Part shown: in pieces, positions 31,437 to 39,283 of the stretch | How the letters are laid out: the number at the start of each line of letters is the position of its first letter | Position numbering within the stretch: position 1 is the stretch's first letter | Assembly (NCBI RefSeq): GCF_001552175.1 | Contig: NZ_BCQR01000075.1 | Location: 1 to 53,593, forward strand | Length of the DNA: 53,593 bases | DNA from: Actinomadura kijaniata NBRC 14229 | GTDB taxonomy: Bacteria; Actinomycetota; Actinomycetes; Streptosporangiales; Streptosporangiaceae | Direction: 5' to 3' | The notes under the pieces: generated by a model | The model's input: only the letters and a program-made list of their open reading frames with translations | Told to the model about the DNA's origin: nothing | Databases searched by the model: none | Position numbers and translations under genes: made by a program

Positions 31437-33425
31437 ATGGAGTCGTCCACCCGAATTCTCATTCTCGGCACGGATTCGTCGGGGAGGGTGCTCCAGTTCG
31501 ACCGCAACGCGGCGGCGGCGCTCGGCGTGGACGCCGACGATCTCCCGGGGTCGCGGCTGGACGACCTGATCGGCGGAGCCCGCGAACCGCTGCTGGAGGC
31601 CCTCCGGCACGGCCGCGAGCGCACCGCGATGCTGACCATGGAGACCCCCGCCGGGGGCCGCCACGACGCCGTCGTCACCGTGCACCCGATGCGCGGCGGC
31701 GACCTGGCCGCGCTGGCGGTGGTCCGCGTCCCGGTCCCGCTGGCCGACCGCTTCCTGGACCCCGCGGTGATCCGCCGCGCGCTGATGGAGGACTCGCTGC
31801 CGCGCATCGGCGCGACCCTCGACCTGGAGCTGCTGGCCCGCGAGCTGATGAACGTCCTGGTCCCCACCTTCTGCAACACCGGCGCGCTGCTGCTGCGGGA
31901 GAACATGATCGACGCCGACGCGGACGGCGCCGGCGACGCGGTCATGCTGCGGCGGATGGCGACCGCGTTCGACGACGGCGACCCGGCGTGGGACGCCACG
32001 TTCCCGGTGGGGGAGACCCTGGCGTTCCCCGAACCGGCCCCCCACACGCGCGCCCTGCGCACCGGCGAGCCGGTGCTGCTGTCCCTGGACGGCGAGACCG
32101 CCGCGCGCATCGCCGAGGAGTGGCGGCGGACCCCGGTCGCCGAGCTGCTCAAGGGCGCGTCGATGCTGGTGCTGCCGGTCCGCGACGCCGACGGCGCGAC
32201 GCTGGGGCTGTTCGTGTGCACCCGCACGTCCGGGCACCGGCCGTTCGACGCCTACGACGTCGAGATCGGCACCGAGTTCGCCAACCGCGCCGGGCTGTTC
32301 GTGGAGAGCGCCCGCCGCTACGGCCGGGAACGCGCCACCGCCCTCACCCTGCAGCGCAGCCTGCTGCCGACCGGCCTGTCGGCGCCGTCGTCGGTGTCGG
32401 TCCACCACCGCTACCTGCCCGGCAGCCGCCTGATCGAGGTCGGCGGCGACTGGTACGAGTCGATCGCGCTGCCCGGCGCGCGCGTCGCGCTGGTCGTCGG
32501 CGACGTCGCCGGGCACGGGGTGCGCGCCGCCGTGACCATGGGACGCCTGCGCACCGCCATCCACACCCTGGCCGGGCTGGACCTGCCGCCCGCCGAGGCC
32601 CTGGAGCGCCTGGACTCGCTGATGCGCACCCTCGGCGAACGCGAGCCGCACTTCGCCACCTGCGCCTACGCCGTCTACGACGCGGTCAGCGGCCGGTGCG
32701 AGATCGCCAGCGCCGGGCACCTGCCGCCGCTGCTGGCCCCGCCGGGCGGCCCCGCCGAGTTCCTGGACGTGCCGCCCGCGCCGCCGCTGGGCATCGGCGA
32801 CGGCCGCCCGGTCGTCAGCCGCGCGTTCACCGTCGAGGACGGCACGCTGCTGTTCCTGTACACCGACGGCCTGGTGGAGAACCGCGCCCGCGACATCGAC
32901 GACGGCCTGGCCCGGCTGCGGGAGACCTTCGACAAGGGGGCCGACACCCTGGACGGCCTGTGCCAGGCGACCCTGGACGGCGTGTTCGACGACCAGCACC
33001 GCGACGACATCGCGGTGCTGCTGGCCCGCCTGCACCGCATCCCCGGCGACGCGCACGTGTCCTGGGACCTGCCCGCCGACCCGGCCGCCGTGCGCCGCGC
33101 CCGCGGCCTGATCCGCAGCACGCTCGCCGGGTGGGGCCTCGGCGAGCTGGCCGAGTCGACCGTGCTGATGGCCTCCGAGCTGGTCACCAACGCGATCCGC
33201 CACGCGGGCGGGCGCGTCACCCTGCGGCTGGTCCGCGAGGACGGCCTGGTCTGCGAGGTGTTCGACGGCTCCGACGGCCGCCCCCGCGTCCGCGCCGTCG
33301 GCGAGGGGGAGACCGTCGCCGAGTCGGGCCGCGGCCTGCACGTGGTGAGCCGCCTGGCCCGCCGCTGGGGCGTGCGCCGCACGGCGGGCGGCAAGGCCGT
33401 CTGGTGCGAGCAGCGCCTTCCCTGA
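31437..33425 (+). CDS. SpoIIE-family phosphatase with PAS, GAF and ATPase domains
   Basis: 662 residues from ATG 31437, located 6 nt after CATAAT; a GTG at 31419 would add six residues but would lie upstream of the predicted +1. Residues 1-100 look like PAS, 130-290 GAF-like (LARELMNVLVPTFCNTGALL, VGETLAFPEPAPHTRALRTG). The PP2C/SpoIIE domain follows: EVGGDWYESIALPG, VVGDVAGHGVRAAVTMGRLR, LFLYTDGLVENR, DDQHRDDIAVLLARL. The last 120 residues are a HATPase_c module (ELVTNAIRHAGGRVTLRLV, GRGLHVVSRLARRWGV). Such proteins dephosphorylate anti-anti-sigma factors and may phosphorylate their partners. Confidence 0.88.
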   Translation: MESSTRILILGTDSSGRVLQFDRNAAAALGVDADDLPGSRLDDLIGGAREPLLEALRHGRERTAMLTMETPAGGRHDAVVTVHPMRGGDLAALAVVRVPVPLADRFLDPAVIRRALMEDSLPRIGATLDLELLARELMNVLVPTFCNTGALLLRENMIDADADGAGDAVMLRRMATAFDDGDPAWDATFPVGETLAFPEPAPHTRALRTGEPVLLSLDGETAARIAEEWRRTPVAELLKGASMLVLPVRDADGATLGLFVCTRTSGHRPFDAYDVEIGTEFANRAGLFVESARRYGRERATALTLQRSLLPTGLSAPSSVSVHHRYLPGSRLIEVGGDWYESIALPGARVALVVGDVAGHGVRAAVTMGRLRTAIHTLAGLDLPPAEALERLDSLMRTLGEREPHFATCAYAVYDAVSGRCEIASAGHLPPLLAPPGGPAEFLDVPPAPPLGIGDGRPVVSRAFTVEDGTLLFLYTDGLVENRARDIDDGLARLRETFDKGADTLDGLCQATLDGVFDDQHRDDIAVLLARLHRIPGDAHVSWDLPADPAAVRRARGLIRSTLAGWGLGELAESTVLMASELVTNAIRHAGGRVTLRLVREDGLVCEVFDGSDGRPRVRAVGEGETVAESGRGLHVVSRLARRWGVRRTAGGKAVWCEQRLP

Positions 33426-33459
33426 CGCCGCCCCCGGAGCCCCGCCCGGCGCCGTCCCG

Positions 33460-34716
33460 CTAGCGCTGCACCGAGATGTGGATGTGGTCGTAGTGGTTCT
33501 GGGTGATGCTGCCCCGGTCGCCCATGGGCCGCCAGCCGGGCCGCTCGATGTTCCAGATGTGCTGCTTCCAGATCACATAGTGGATGCGGAGGCGGCGCGC
33601 GTTGCTGATGGCGAACTGGGCGACCTGGTCGCCGTGGCGCCGGGCCGCCTCCGACGGCATGCGGCCCGTCGTGGTCTCCATGAAGTCGCAGGCGCGGCCC
33701 TCGCCGTGGTCCTGGGGGTCGCCGGTGGACCGGAAGCAGCCGATGACCGGGAACGGCCCGAACATCGAGTCGATCTCCATGACGACGTTGCGCATGGTCG
33801 GGGTGACGGTGTTGCCGGTGATGAGCGACCGCAGCCCGCGCAGGCCGTCGGGACGGGTGGTGACCTGCGGCTGGTCGCGCGGGGCCTGCCGGGCGGGCGC
33901 GTCCTCTCCGGTCAGCACCGCGATTCTCGTGCCCTTGGGAAGGACCTTCTTCAGCTGCTGGGAGAGCTTGCGGGCGCTGGTCCTGCGGGCGCTGACGACC
34001 AGTCCGTTCCCGGCGGGCATGCCGAGGGCGCGGGCCTGGTCGCGGGAGACCACCGCGTCGATGTCGGCGATGCCCATCGAGGCGTAGGCGCCGACGCGGA
34101 CCTGGCCGGGGTTGCTGGTGCGGCCCGCCTGCACGATGCCGCCCAGCGGCAGCGACCCGTCCCGGCTCAGCTCGAACGACACCGCCAGCCCGCCGGTCGC
34201 GACCGTCTGCCACAGCTGGTCGGACTCGGCGGTCTGCCGGGGCGCGAACGCCCGGAACGACGAGGGGTCCACCCCCAGCAGCCCGACGCGGCGCCCGGCG
34301 ACCTGCGCCTGGGCGGCGTCCACGACCGACAGCCCGGCCACGCCCTTGACCTTGCGGGCGCGCTCGACCGCCGCGGGCGGTAGCGACTGGGGCCCGGCGA
34401 TCAGCAGGTGCGGGGTGAGCCGCCTGCCGAGCGGCCGGACCACGGAGCCGGGCGGCGGGCCGTCCTGCGACACCGACACCAGATGGCCGGGATCGGCCTT
34501 GGCGGGGCCGCGCTCGCCGTCGGCGCCCCACGTCGTCAGGACGGCGACGTTCCCGGCGAGGGTGAGCACGACGGCCCCGGCGATGGCCGCCGGAACCGTC
34601 CGGCCATTGCGCAGGACACCCCCGCCCTGGTCCCCGGACACCTCCGGAATGGCACCCGCTGCGGCACCCCCGCGCCTGCGCACCCGACCCCCTCCGTCTC
34701 GGCCCTGGCCGATCAT
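33460..34716 (-). CDS. Membrane-anchored protein with M15-like C-terminal domain
   Basis: 418 residues. A membrane helix at about 42-62 (AIAGAVVLTLAGNVAVLTTW) follows a Gly/Arg-rich cytosolic tail. Residues 90-290 resemble MacB/FtsX-type extracytoplasmic domains (RRVGLLGVDPSSFRAFAP, GLAVSFELSRDGSLPLGG). The last 125 residues match the ARB-07466-like family, related to M15/VanY peptidases, with metal-binding signatures DHGEGRACDFM (H..D) and HYDHIHISV (final His). This suggests a cell-wall-modifying or peptide-recognising surface protein. Peptidase activity is not shown. TAGGAT lies 16 nt before the ATG, and a TTGACA promoter lies further upstream. Confidence 0.7.
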   Translation of the reverse strand: MIGQGRDGGGRVRRRGGAAAGAIPEVSGDQGGGVLRNGRTVPAAIAGAVVLTLAGNVAVLTTWGADGERGPAKADPGHLVSVSQDGPPPGSVVRPLGRRLTPHLLIAGPQSLPPAAVERARKVKGVAGLSVVDAAQAQVAGRRVGLLGVDPSSFRAFAPRQTAESDQLWQTVATGGLAVSFELSRDGSLPLGGIVQAGRTSNPGQVRVGAYASMGIADIDAVVSRDQARALGMPAGNGLVVSARRTSARKLSQQLKKVLPKGTRIAVLTGEDAPARQAPRDQPQVTTRPDGLRGLRSLITGNTVTPTMRNVVMEIDSMFGPFPVIGCFRSTGDPQDHGEGRACDFMETTTGRMPSEAARRHGDQVAQFAISNARRLRIHYVIWKQHIWNIERPGWRPMGDRGSITQNHYDHIHISVQR

Positions 34717-34875
34717 CGCTTCGGAAACCCGAATCCTAGACAGCCCGGAGCGTACTGGCCAGAGCCGAACAGGGCGCGACCGAACGCCCGTTGATCTCGC
34801 CGGATCCGGGTGCCGCGTTCCGGGAGGCCGGCCCGGGGACCGGTTTCGCGCCGAAGGGGGAACCGGAATTCCGGG

Positions 34876-34904
34876 AACCTGAATCGCGGACCGGAAATTG
34901 TCAA
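34876..34904 (-). promoter_or_regulatory. Candidate sigma-70-type promoter for the M15-like gene
   Basis: On the reverse strand a perfect TTGACA (34904-34899), 17-bp spacer and CAGGTT (34881-34876). It lies about 160 bp upstream of ATG 34716, in a locally AT-rich area that also contains the 12-bp palindrome CCGGAATTCCGG (34864-34875). A second -10-like TAGGAT at 34733-34738 is closer to the start codon. Which is used is unknown. Confidence 0.5.
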
Positions 34905-34924
34905 CGAGTGATAATTCGCGGAAT

Positions 34925-36241
34925 TCAGGGCGCGGGGTCCGTCCGGGGAACGAGCGCGCCGCCCAGATGGTCGGCGGCCACGTGCGCGTGCAGGCGGACG
35001 CCGGTGACCAGGGCCGAGTCGTCGGCGTAGAAGGCGGGATCGTGGTTGACCACCAGGCCGCGCCCGCCCTCCACCGGCCGGGGAACGCCGTCGACCATCT
35101 CGATGTCCTGGACGCCGAGCATCACGTACAGGCCGCCGTACCTGTTGACGAACACCGAGACGTCGTCGTAGCCGAGGGTCGGCTGGGACCGCACCGTCCG
35201 GTCCTCCCCGGCGACCCGCCGCAGCGTGGGCAGGGCCGCCTCCACCCAGGCGGGCGCGTTGCGGACGGGCGGGACCGGCTGGAGGAACTCGACCCGCGCG
35301 GCGCACCCGTAGGCGCGGGCGATGTGGTCGGCGGTACGGGTGACGAGCCGCTGGACCGCCGCCATGCCGGACTCGTCCGCGCAGCGGGCGGTGCCCCACA
35401 GGGTGACCCGCTCGCCGATGATGTTGAAGCGGCCCACGTCCTCGACGTGCCCGATGGACACGGTGACCGCCTGGTGGGCGTCGATCTGCCGGTAGAGCTG
35501 GCCCGTCGCCGCGATGATGTCGGCGGCGGGCGGCAGCGGGTCCCGGCCCTCCCACGGGGTGGAGCCGTGGACCTGGTGCCCGGTCACCACGATCTTGATC
35601 ATGCGGGAGGCGGCGTACTGGGGGCCCTCCCGGTAGCCGACCCAGCCCGCCGGCAGCGGGACGACGTGGTGGCCGTACACCATCGTGGGCCGGGGGTCGG
35701 CCAGGGCGTCCTCGGCCTCCATCCGCGCGGCCCCGCCCGGCTCGTCCACCGGCGGGCCCTCCTCGGCGGGCTGGAAGACGAACAGCACGGTGCCCGGCAG
35801 CCGCTCGCGCGCCCCGGCCAGCACCGTGGCGGCGCCCATCAGCATCGCGGTGTGGCAGTCGTGCCCGCAGGCGTGCGCGACGGGGAACGGCCCGCCGGGG
35901 TAGTCGTCGTCGACGACGGTGGAGGCGAAGTCCACCCCGGAGGTCTCCCGGACCGGGAGGGCGTCCATGTCGGCCCGCAGCGCGATCACCCGTTCGCCCG
36001 GCAGGCCGCCCCGGAGCACCCCGACCACGCCGTACCCGGCGACGCCGGTGCGGACCTCGTCCAGGCCCAGGGACTCCAGATGGTCGATGACGAGCTGCGC
36101 GGTGTGCTTCTCCCGGTTGGGCAGCTCCGGGTACCGGTGCAGGTGGTGCCGCCAGCCGATGACCCGCCGCTCGACCTCCCCGGCCCGCCGGTCCAGCTCC
36201 GCGTGCAGGTCGCCGGCCTTGCCGGCCGGTGCGTCCGCCAT
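34925..36241 (-). CDS. M20D amidohydrolase (IAA-amino acid hydrolase type)
   Basis: 438 residues, ATG 36241 with GGGGG upstream. Signatures of the AbgA/HipO/IlrL amidohydrolases: RRVIGWRHHLHRYPELPNRE, IALRADMDALPVRE, HACGHDCHTAMLMGAAT with the metal-binding Cys and His residues, FVFQPAEEGPPVDE with the catalytic Glu pair, and YGHHVVPLPAG. The C-terminal part ends with FYADDSALVTGVRLHAHVAADH. Such enzymes release the acyl group from N-acyl or amino-acid conjugates with two metal ions. The reading frame is separate from the M20A gene at 27404; they are two different M20 subfamilies. A dyad lies 14 bp upstream. Confidence 0.87.
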   Translation of the reverse strand: MADAPAGKAGDLHAELDRRAGEVERRVIGWRHHLHRYPELPNREKHTAQLVIDHLESLGLDEVRTGVAGYGVVGVLRGGLPGERVIALRADMDALPVRETSGVDFASTVVDDDYPGGPFPVAHACGHDCHTAMLMGAATVLAGARERLPGTVLFVFQPAEEGPPVDEPGGAARMEAEDALADPRPTMVYGHHVVPLPAGWVGYREGPQYAASRMIKIVVTGHQVHGSTPWEGRDPLPPAADIIAATGQLYRQIDAHQAVTVSIGHVEDVGRFNIIGERVTLWGTARCADESGMAAVQRLVTRTADHIARAYGCAARVEFLQPVPPVRNAPAWVEAALPTLRRVAGEDRTVRSQPTLGYDDVSVFVNRYGGLYVMLGVQDIEMVDGVPRPVEGGRGLVVNHDPAFYADDSALVTGVRLHAHVAADHLGGALVPRTDPAP

Positions 36242-36254
36242 GGTCCCCCCTGTC

Positions 36255-36269
36255 GATCACCCTGTGATC
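36255..36269. promoter_or_regulatory. Operator-like dyad upstream of the M20D gene
   Basis: GATCAC-CCT-GTGATC, 6-bp arms. On the reverse strand it overlaps a possible promoter TTGATT-N17-GGTGAT, so it may bind a repressor. No regulator gene lies next to it in this orientation. Confidence 0.4.
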
Positions 36270-36326
36270 ACTCACGGTAATCAACCGGATGCGGGCGGCG
36301 GCGGCCGGGGTGGTGGATCGCCCGGG

Positions 36327-36872
36327 TCAGGGGACGGGGAGCGCGTCGTACCCGTGGGCGATGATCCGCGCGGCGGCCTGCTCGTACATGGCCGGATCCT
36401 CCGGGGTGAGCGTGGCCAGGCCGTCGACGTAGCGGTTGTACATGCAGAACGCGGCGGCGATCAGGACGGTGTCGTGGATCTCGGTGTCGGTCGCCCCCGC
36501 CGCGCGGGCCGCCGCGACGTGGTCCGGGGTGACGGCCCGGCCGCCGTCCCGCACGGCCGCGGCGACGGCGAGCAGCGCCCTCAGCCGGTCCGGCACGGGC
36601 GCCGACGCCGGGTCGGCGCGGACCCGTTCCACCACGGCCGCGCCGCCGTCGAGCTGGGCCGCCGCGCACGCGCCGTGCGCCCCGGCGCAGAACGCGCAGT
36701 CGTTGAGGTGCGAGACGTAGGCGGCGATCAGCTCGCGTTCGCCGCGTTCCAGCGGGCCGGGACCGCGCAGCAGCACCTCGGCGAGCCGACTGAGCGGCCC
36801 GGCGGTCTCGGGGCGGTAGGCCAGCAGCGAGAGCAGGCCGGGCAGGCCTTCGGGCAGGTCGATGTGGGGCAT
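36327..36872 (-). CDS. Carboxymuconolactone decarboxylase / AhpD-like protein
   Basis: 181 residues, ATG 36872. The AhpD active-site motif is intact: ERELIAAYVSHLNDCAFCAGAHGA has the conserved Glu, the CxxC redox pair (DCAFCA) and the following His. The rest is all-helical with VLIAAAFCMYNRYVDGL. AhpD-like proteins are thiol-disulfide reductants or peroxidases that help detoxify peroxides. The length is typical for a one-domain member. It lies between the M20D amidohydrolase and the small secreted protein on the same strand; no peroxiredoxin partner is visible. Confidence 0.87.
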   Translation of the reverse strand: MPHIDLPEGLPGLLSLLAYRPETAGPLSRLAEVLLRGPGPLERGERELIAAYVSHLNDCAFCAGAHGACAAAQLDGGAAVVERVRADPASAPVPDRLRALLAVAAAVRDGGRAVTPDHVAAARAAGATDTEIHDTVLIAAAFCMYNRYVDGLATLTPEDPAMYEQAAARIIAHGYDALPVP

Positions 36873-36936
36873 GGGGCCTCCGTGCTCGGGGATGCCGGAA
36901 GTGTTCCACGCCCGGGGCGCTCGCGGAACGCGAGGA

Positions 36937-36964
36937 TCCCCGCGCGCCGTGCGGCGCGCGGGGA
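36937..36964. terminator. GC-rich hairpin terminator of the secreted-protein gene
   Basis: Perfect 12-bp arms (36937-36948 with 36953-36964) and a 4-nt loop GTGC, 15 bp after the stop codon at 36979 on the reverse strand. No U-tract. Confidence 0.75.
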
Positions 36965-36978
36965 CCTGCGGCCGGGGG

Positions 36979-37374
36979 TCAGCTGTAGAAGTAGAAGGAG
37001 CCGCGGTTCACCCAGGTGCCCCGCTCGGCCCAGTAGGTCCGGACGTCGGCGCGGTAGCGGGTGTCCTCGTAGGCGGTGGCCAGGCTCCGGCACGTGGCGC
37101 CAGGGTGGCCGTAGGAGCTGTTCCTGTCCTGCCAGGTGGGGCTCGGGCCGGACTGGCCGACCGGGACCAGCTTGACCTCCACGATGCGCTGGCCCTCGGT
37201 GTTGTAGGCCTGGGCGCAGAACGAGTCGGCGGAGTCGTCGTACCTGATGGTGCCGTCGCCGACGTTCACCGAGAGGTCGGCGGCCAGCGCGGGGGAGGCG
37301 AGACCGAAGGTCGCGGCCGCGATGCCGGCGCCGACCAGGCCGGTCCTGAGGCCGGTCTTGAGAAGGTTCCGCAT
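36979..37374 (-). CDS. Small secreted protein with Sec signal peptide
   Basis: 131 residues from ATG 37374, with AAAGGGG upstream. Residues 1-32 are a signal peptide (MRNLLKTGLRTGLVGAGIAA then ATFGLASPALA, probable cleavage after ALA). The mature 99 residues have two Cys (SADSFCAQAYNTEG and HPGATCRSLATAYED), likely a disulfide, and end with RGSFYFYS. No family recognised; the mature part is enriched in Tyr, Ser and charged residues. It would be released from the cell or sit in the cell wall. A terminator hairpin follows. Confidence 0.72.
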   Translation of the reverse strand: MRNLLKTGLRTGLVGAGIAAATFGLASPALAADLSVNVGDGTIRYDDSADSFCAQAYNTEGQRIVEVKLVPVGQSGPSPTWQDRNSSYGHPGATCRSLATAYEDTRYRADVRTYWAERGTWVNRGSFYFYS

Positions 37375-37438
37375 GATGCTGCCCCTTTCAGGTGGAGCGG
37401 TCCAACGACCGCCGGTCCTGATCATGATTCGGAAGATC

Positions 37439-37557
37439 GTTCCGGCGGAAGGCCCGGCGCGCACTGTTCGCCGGGCCGTCATGCCGGTGTCACCGTCGTT
37501 CCGGTCCCGGCCATGTCGGGACGAAGGTCCCTGGCGCGGCGGGCCTTCCGCCGGAAC
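37439..37557 (+). ncRNA. Structured upstream region with alternative pairings
   Basis: An 18-bp inverted repeat (37439-37456 with 37540-37557) spans 83 nt. Inside it a 9-bp hairpin (37451-37459 with 37469-37477) and a GTCCCG/CGGGAC hairpin (37504-37522) form. The first hairpin shares bases 37451-37456 with the outer stem, so the two are mutually exclusive, as in attenuators. It precedes the small gene at 37596 by 39 bp. No promoter or ligand is known; it could also be an untranscribed or transposon-derived repeat. Confidence 0.35.
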
Positions 37558-37595
37558 CCTGGACGCCCGGACCGCGGCCGAGGGCGGGGGAGCGC

Positions 37596-37970
37596 ATGAG
37601 GATCCTGATGACCGAGGAGAAGGAGGGGGACGCCTACACCGTGGGCGCCCTCCTCGCGGTCGAGGGGCATGCGGTGGCGTTCTGCCATCCGCACGGCGGC
37701 GCGCACCACCCCTGCGTGGGCCTGTCCGCGGTGGGCCGCTGCCCCCTGCTGACGGAGCCGGTCGACGTCGTGGTCGACGTGCGGATCGACGGCGGCCCGC
37801 CGACCGCGCGCGAGATGGGGGCGACGTGCGCGCTGCGGCACACCACCCCGCTGCTGATCGCCGGTTCGGCGCCGGACGCGTCCACGCTGGCCGAGGGGGC
37901 GCTGTTCGCCTGCCCGCCCGACGCCGTCACCGCCGCCTGCGCGGGCCTGGACCACGGCCGCCGGGCCTGA
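37596..37970 (+). CDS. Small hypothetical protein with His/Cys cluster
   Basis: 124 residues, ATG 37596 after a GGGGGAG site. The start MRILMTEEKEGDAYTVGALL reads like the first beta-alpha unit of a Rossmann-like or receiver-type fold. Residues 25-55 are rich in possible metal ligands: VAFCHPHGGAHHPCVGLSAV, then RCPLLTEP. The end has DASTLAEGALFACPPDAV. I do not recognise a family. Its last 44 bp overlap the 3' end of the convergent gene at 37927, and a structured region lies upstream. Confidence 0.55.
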   Translation: MRILMTEEKEGDAYTVGALLAVEGHAVAFCHPHGGAHHPCVGLSAVGRCPLLTEPVDVVVDVRIDGGPPTAREMGATCALRHTTPLLIAGSAPDASTLAEGALFACPPDAVTAACAGLDHGRRA

Positions 37971-39186
37971 GCCGGGACGGGGTGCGCGCCGGGGCCGCCG
38001 CGTGCTCGACGGCGACCGCGCCGCCGGGACCCTGGCGACGTGCCAGTTCGGCGAGGAGGCGGTCGGGGTCGAAGGCGGTCTCGGGCGGGTGGACCCCGGG
38101 TCCGGCGGCGGTCCCGTCGAGGACCTGGGCCAGTCCCAGGGCCAGGGGGACGCCGGTCGCCTCGGCCATGTCCCCCGGGAACGCCGCGTCGGCCAGGTCT
38201 GCGAAACGGGCCAGGACGGTGCGCGGGCGGCCGTCGCGGACCCCCGTGGCGACCGCGAAGAACGGCGGCAGCGTCCCGGGGCCCCGGAGCACGGCCGAGC
38301 GCGGCCAGGAGCGGAGGGCGCGGGCCGCGGAGGGACGGGCGAGGTCGGCGGCGGCGGTGTGGTCGGTCAGCCGCCCGGCGTCGATGTCGCGGCGCAGCAC
38401 GTCCAGGTAGGCGAGGGTGCCGGGGGTGACGACCATCAGGCAGGCGGCGTCGCCGGTGGGCCGGAACGCGCGGTGCAGGGTGACCGGCTCGGGGTGGCCC
38501 ACGGTGTAGGCGGTGCCGGTCCGGCCGCCGGGCAGGGCGAGGGTGACCGGCCGCAGCGGCGGCCGCCGCACCGGGGACCCGTTCTCGATCACCGCGACCG
38601 TGCCGCTGATCTGCTCCATCCAGTGCACGGCGGCGGCGCTGGGGCGGCCGTCGGGGGCCAGCAGCAGTGCCTCGTCCTCGGGCCCGGCGTGCGGGACGTC
38701 GACGGGCCAGGCGGTGTGGAGGTCGTGGACGGCGTCCAGGTCGCGGGCGGCGCGGGCGGCCAGCAGGTTGCTGACGCCGGGGCTGGCGCCCATGCCGACC
38801 ACGGCGCACACCCCGGCCGCGCGGGCGGCGCCGTCGGCCTCCAGCATCCGCAGGGTCGGTTCCCAGTCGTCGCAGACGTCCAGGTAGTGGGTGCCGGTCT
38901 CGATCGCCGCCGTCAGCACCCGCGCGCCGAACCGGTGGTAGGGCCCGACGGTGTTGAGCACCACGTCGGCGTCGGCCAGCGCCGCGCGCAGGGCGTCCGC
39001 GTCGGTCACGTCCACCCGCAGCGGCCGCAGCGGCACGCGGCCTCCGGCCCACCGGCGCGCCACCGCCTCGGCGGCGGCCGGATCGCGGTCGGCGACCACG
39101 ACGTGCGAGACCCGCGGCAGCCGGACCGCCTCGCGCACCGCGACCGCGCCCGTCGCGCCCGCTCCGCCCAACGCCAGCACCCGCAT
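37927..39186 (-). CDS. Saccharopine dehydrogenase-like NAD(P)-binding protein
   Basis: 419 residues, ATG 39186 with GGAGG 8 nt upstream. The N-terminus MRVLALGGAGATGAVAVREA is a GxGxxG-type nucleotide motif, followed by VVVADRDPAAAEAVARRWAG, DALRAALADADVVLNTVGPY and HYLDVCDDWEPTLRMLEADG, all typical of the saccharopine dehydrogenase-like family. A second domain (about residues 130-340) follows, and the tail is Arg/Pro-rich. Such proteins do NAD(P)H redox on amino-acid or lipid substrates; many actinomycete copies are uncharacterised. The C-terminal 44 bp overlap the convergent small gene. Confidence 0.8.
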   Translation of the reverse strand: MRVLALGGAGATGAVAVREAVRLPRVSHVVVADRDPAAAEAVARRWAGGRVPLRPLRVDVTDADALRAALADADVVLNTVGPYHRFGARVLTAAIETGTHYLDVCDDWEPTLRMLEADGAARAAGVCAVVGMGASPGVSNLLAARAARDLDAVHDLHTAWPVDVPHAGPEDEALLLAPDGRPSAAAVHWMEQISGTVAVIENGSPVRRPPLRPVTLALPGGRTGTAYTVGHPEPVTLHRAFRPTGDAACLMVVTPGTLAYLDVLRRDIDAGRLTDHTAAADLARPSAARALRSWPRSAVLRGPGTLPPFFAVATGVRDGRPRTVLARFADLADAAFPGDMAEATGVPLALGLAQVLDGTAAGPGVHPPETAFDPDRLLAELARRQGPGGAVAVEHAAAPARTPSRLRPGGRGPGPRRRR

Positions 39187-39242
39187 CTGCTACCTCCAAC
39201 GAACAGGTCTCGCTCACGTGAAATGCGATCAGATCGGTCCCG

Positions 39243-39265
39243 ACCGCCCGGCATGGCCGGGCGGT
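39243..39265. terminator. Hairpin terminator after the alpha/beta hydrolase
   Basis: Perfect 10-bp arms ACCGCCCGGC (39243-39252) and its complement (39256-39265) with a 3-nt loop, 18 bp past the stop at 39284 on the reverse strand. Confidence 0.7.
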
Positions 39266-39283
39266 TCCCCGCCGAGGGGGCCG

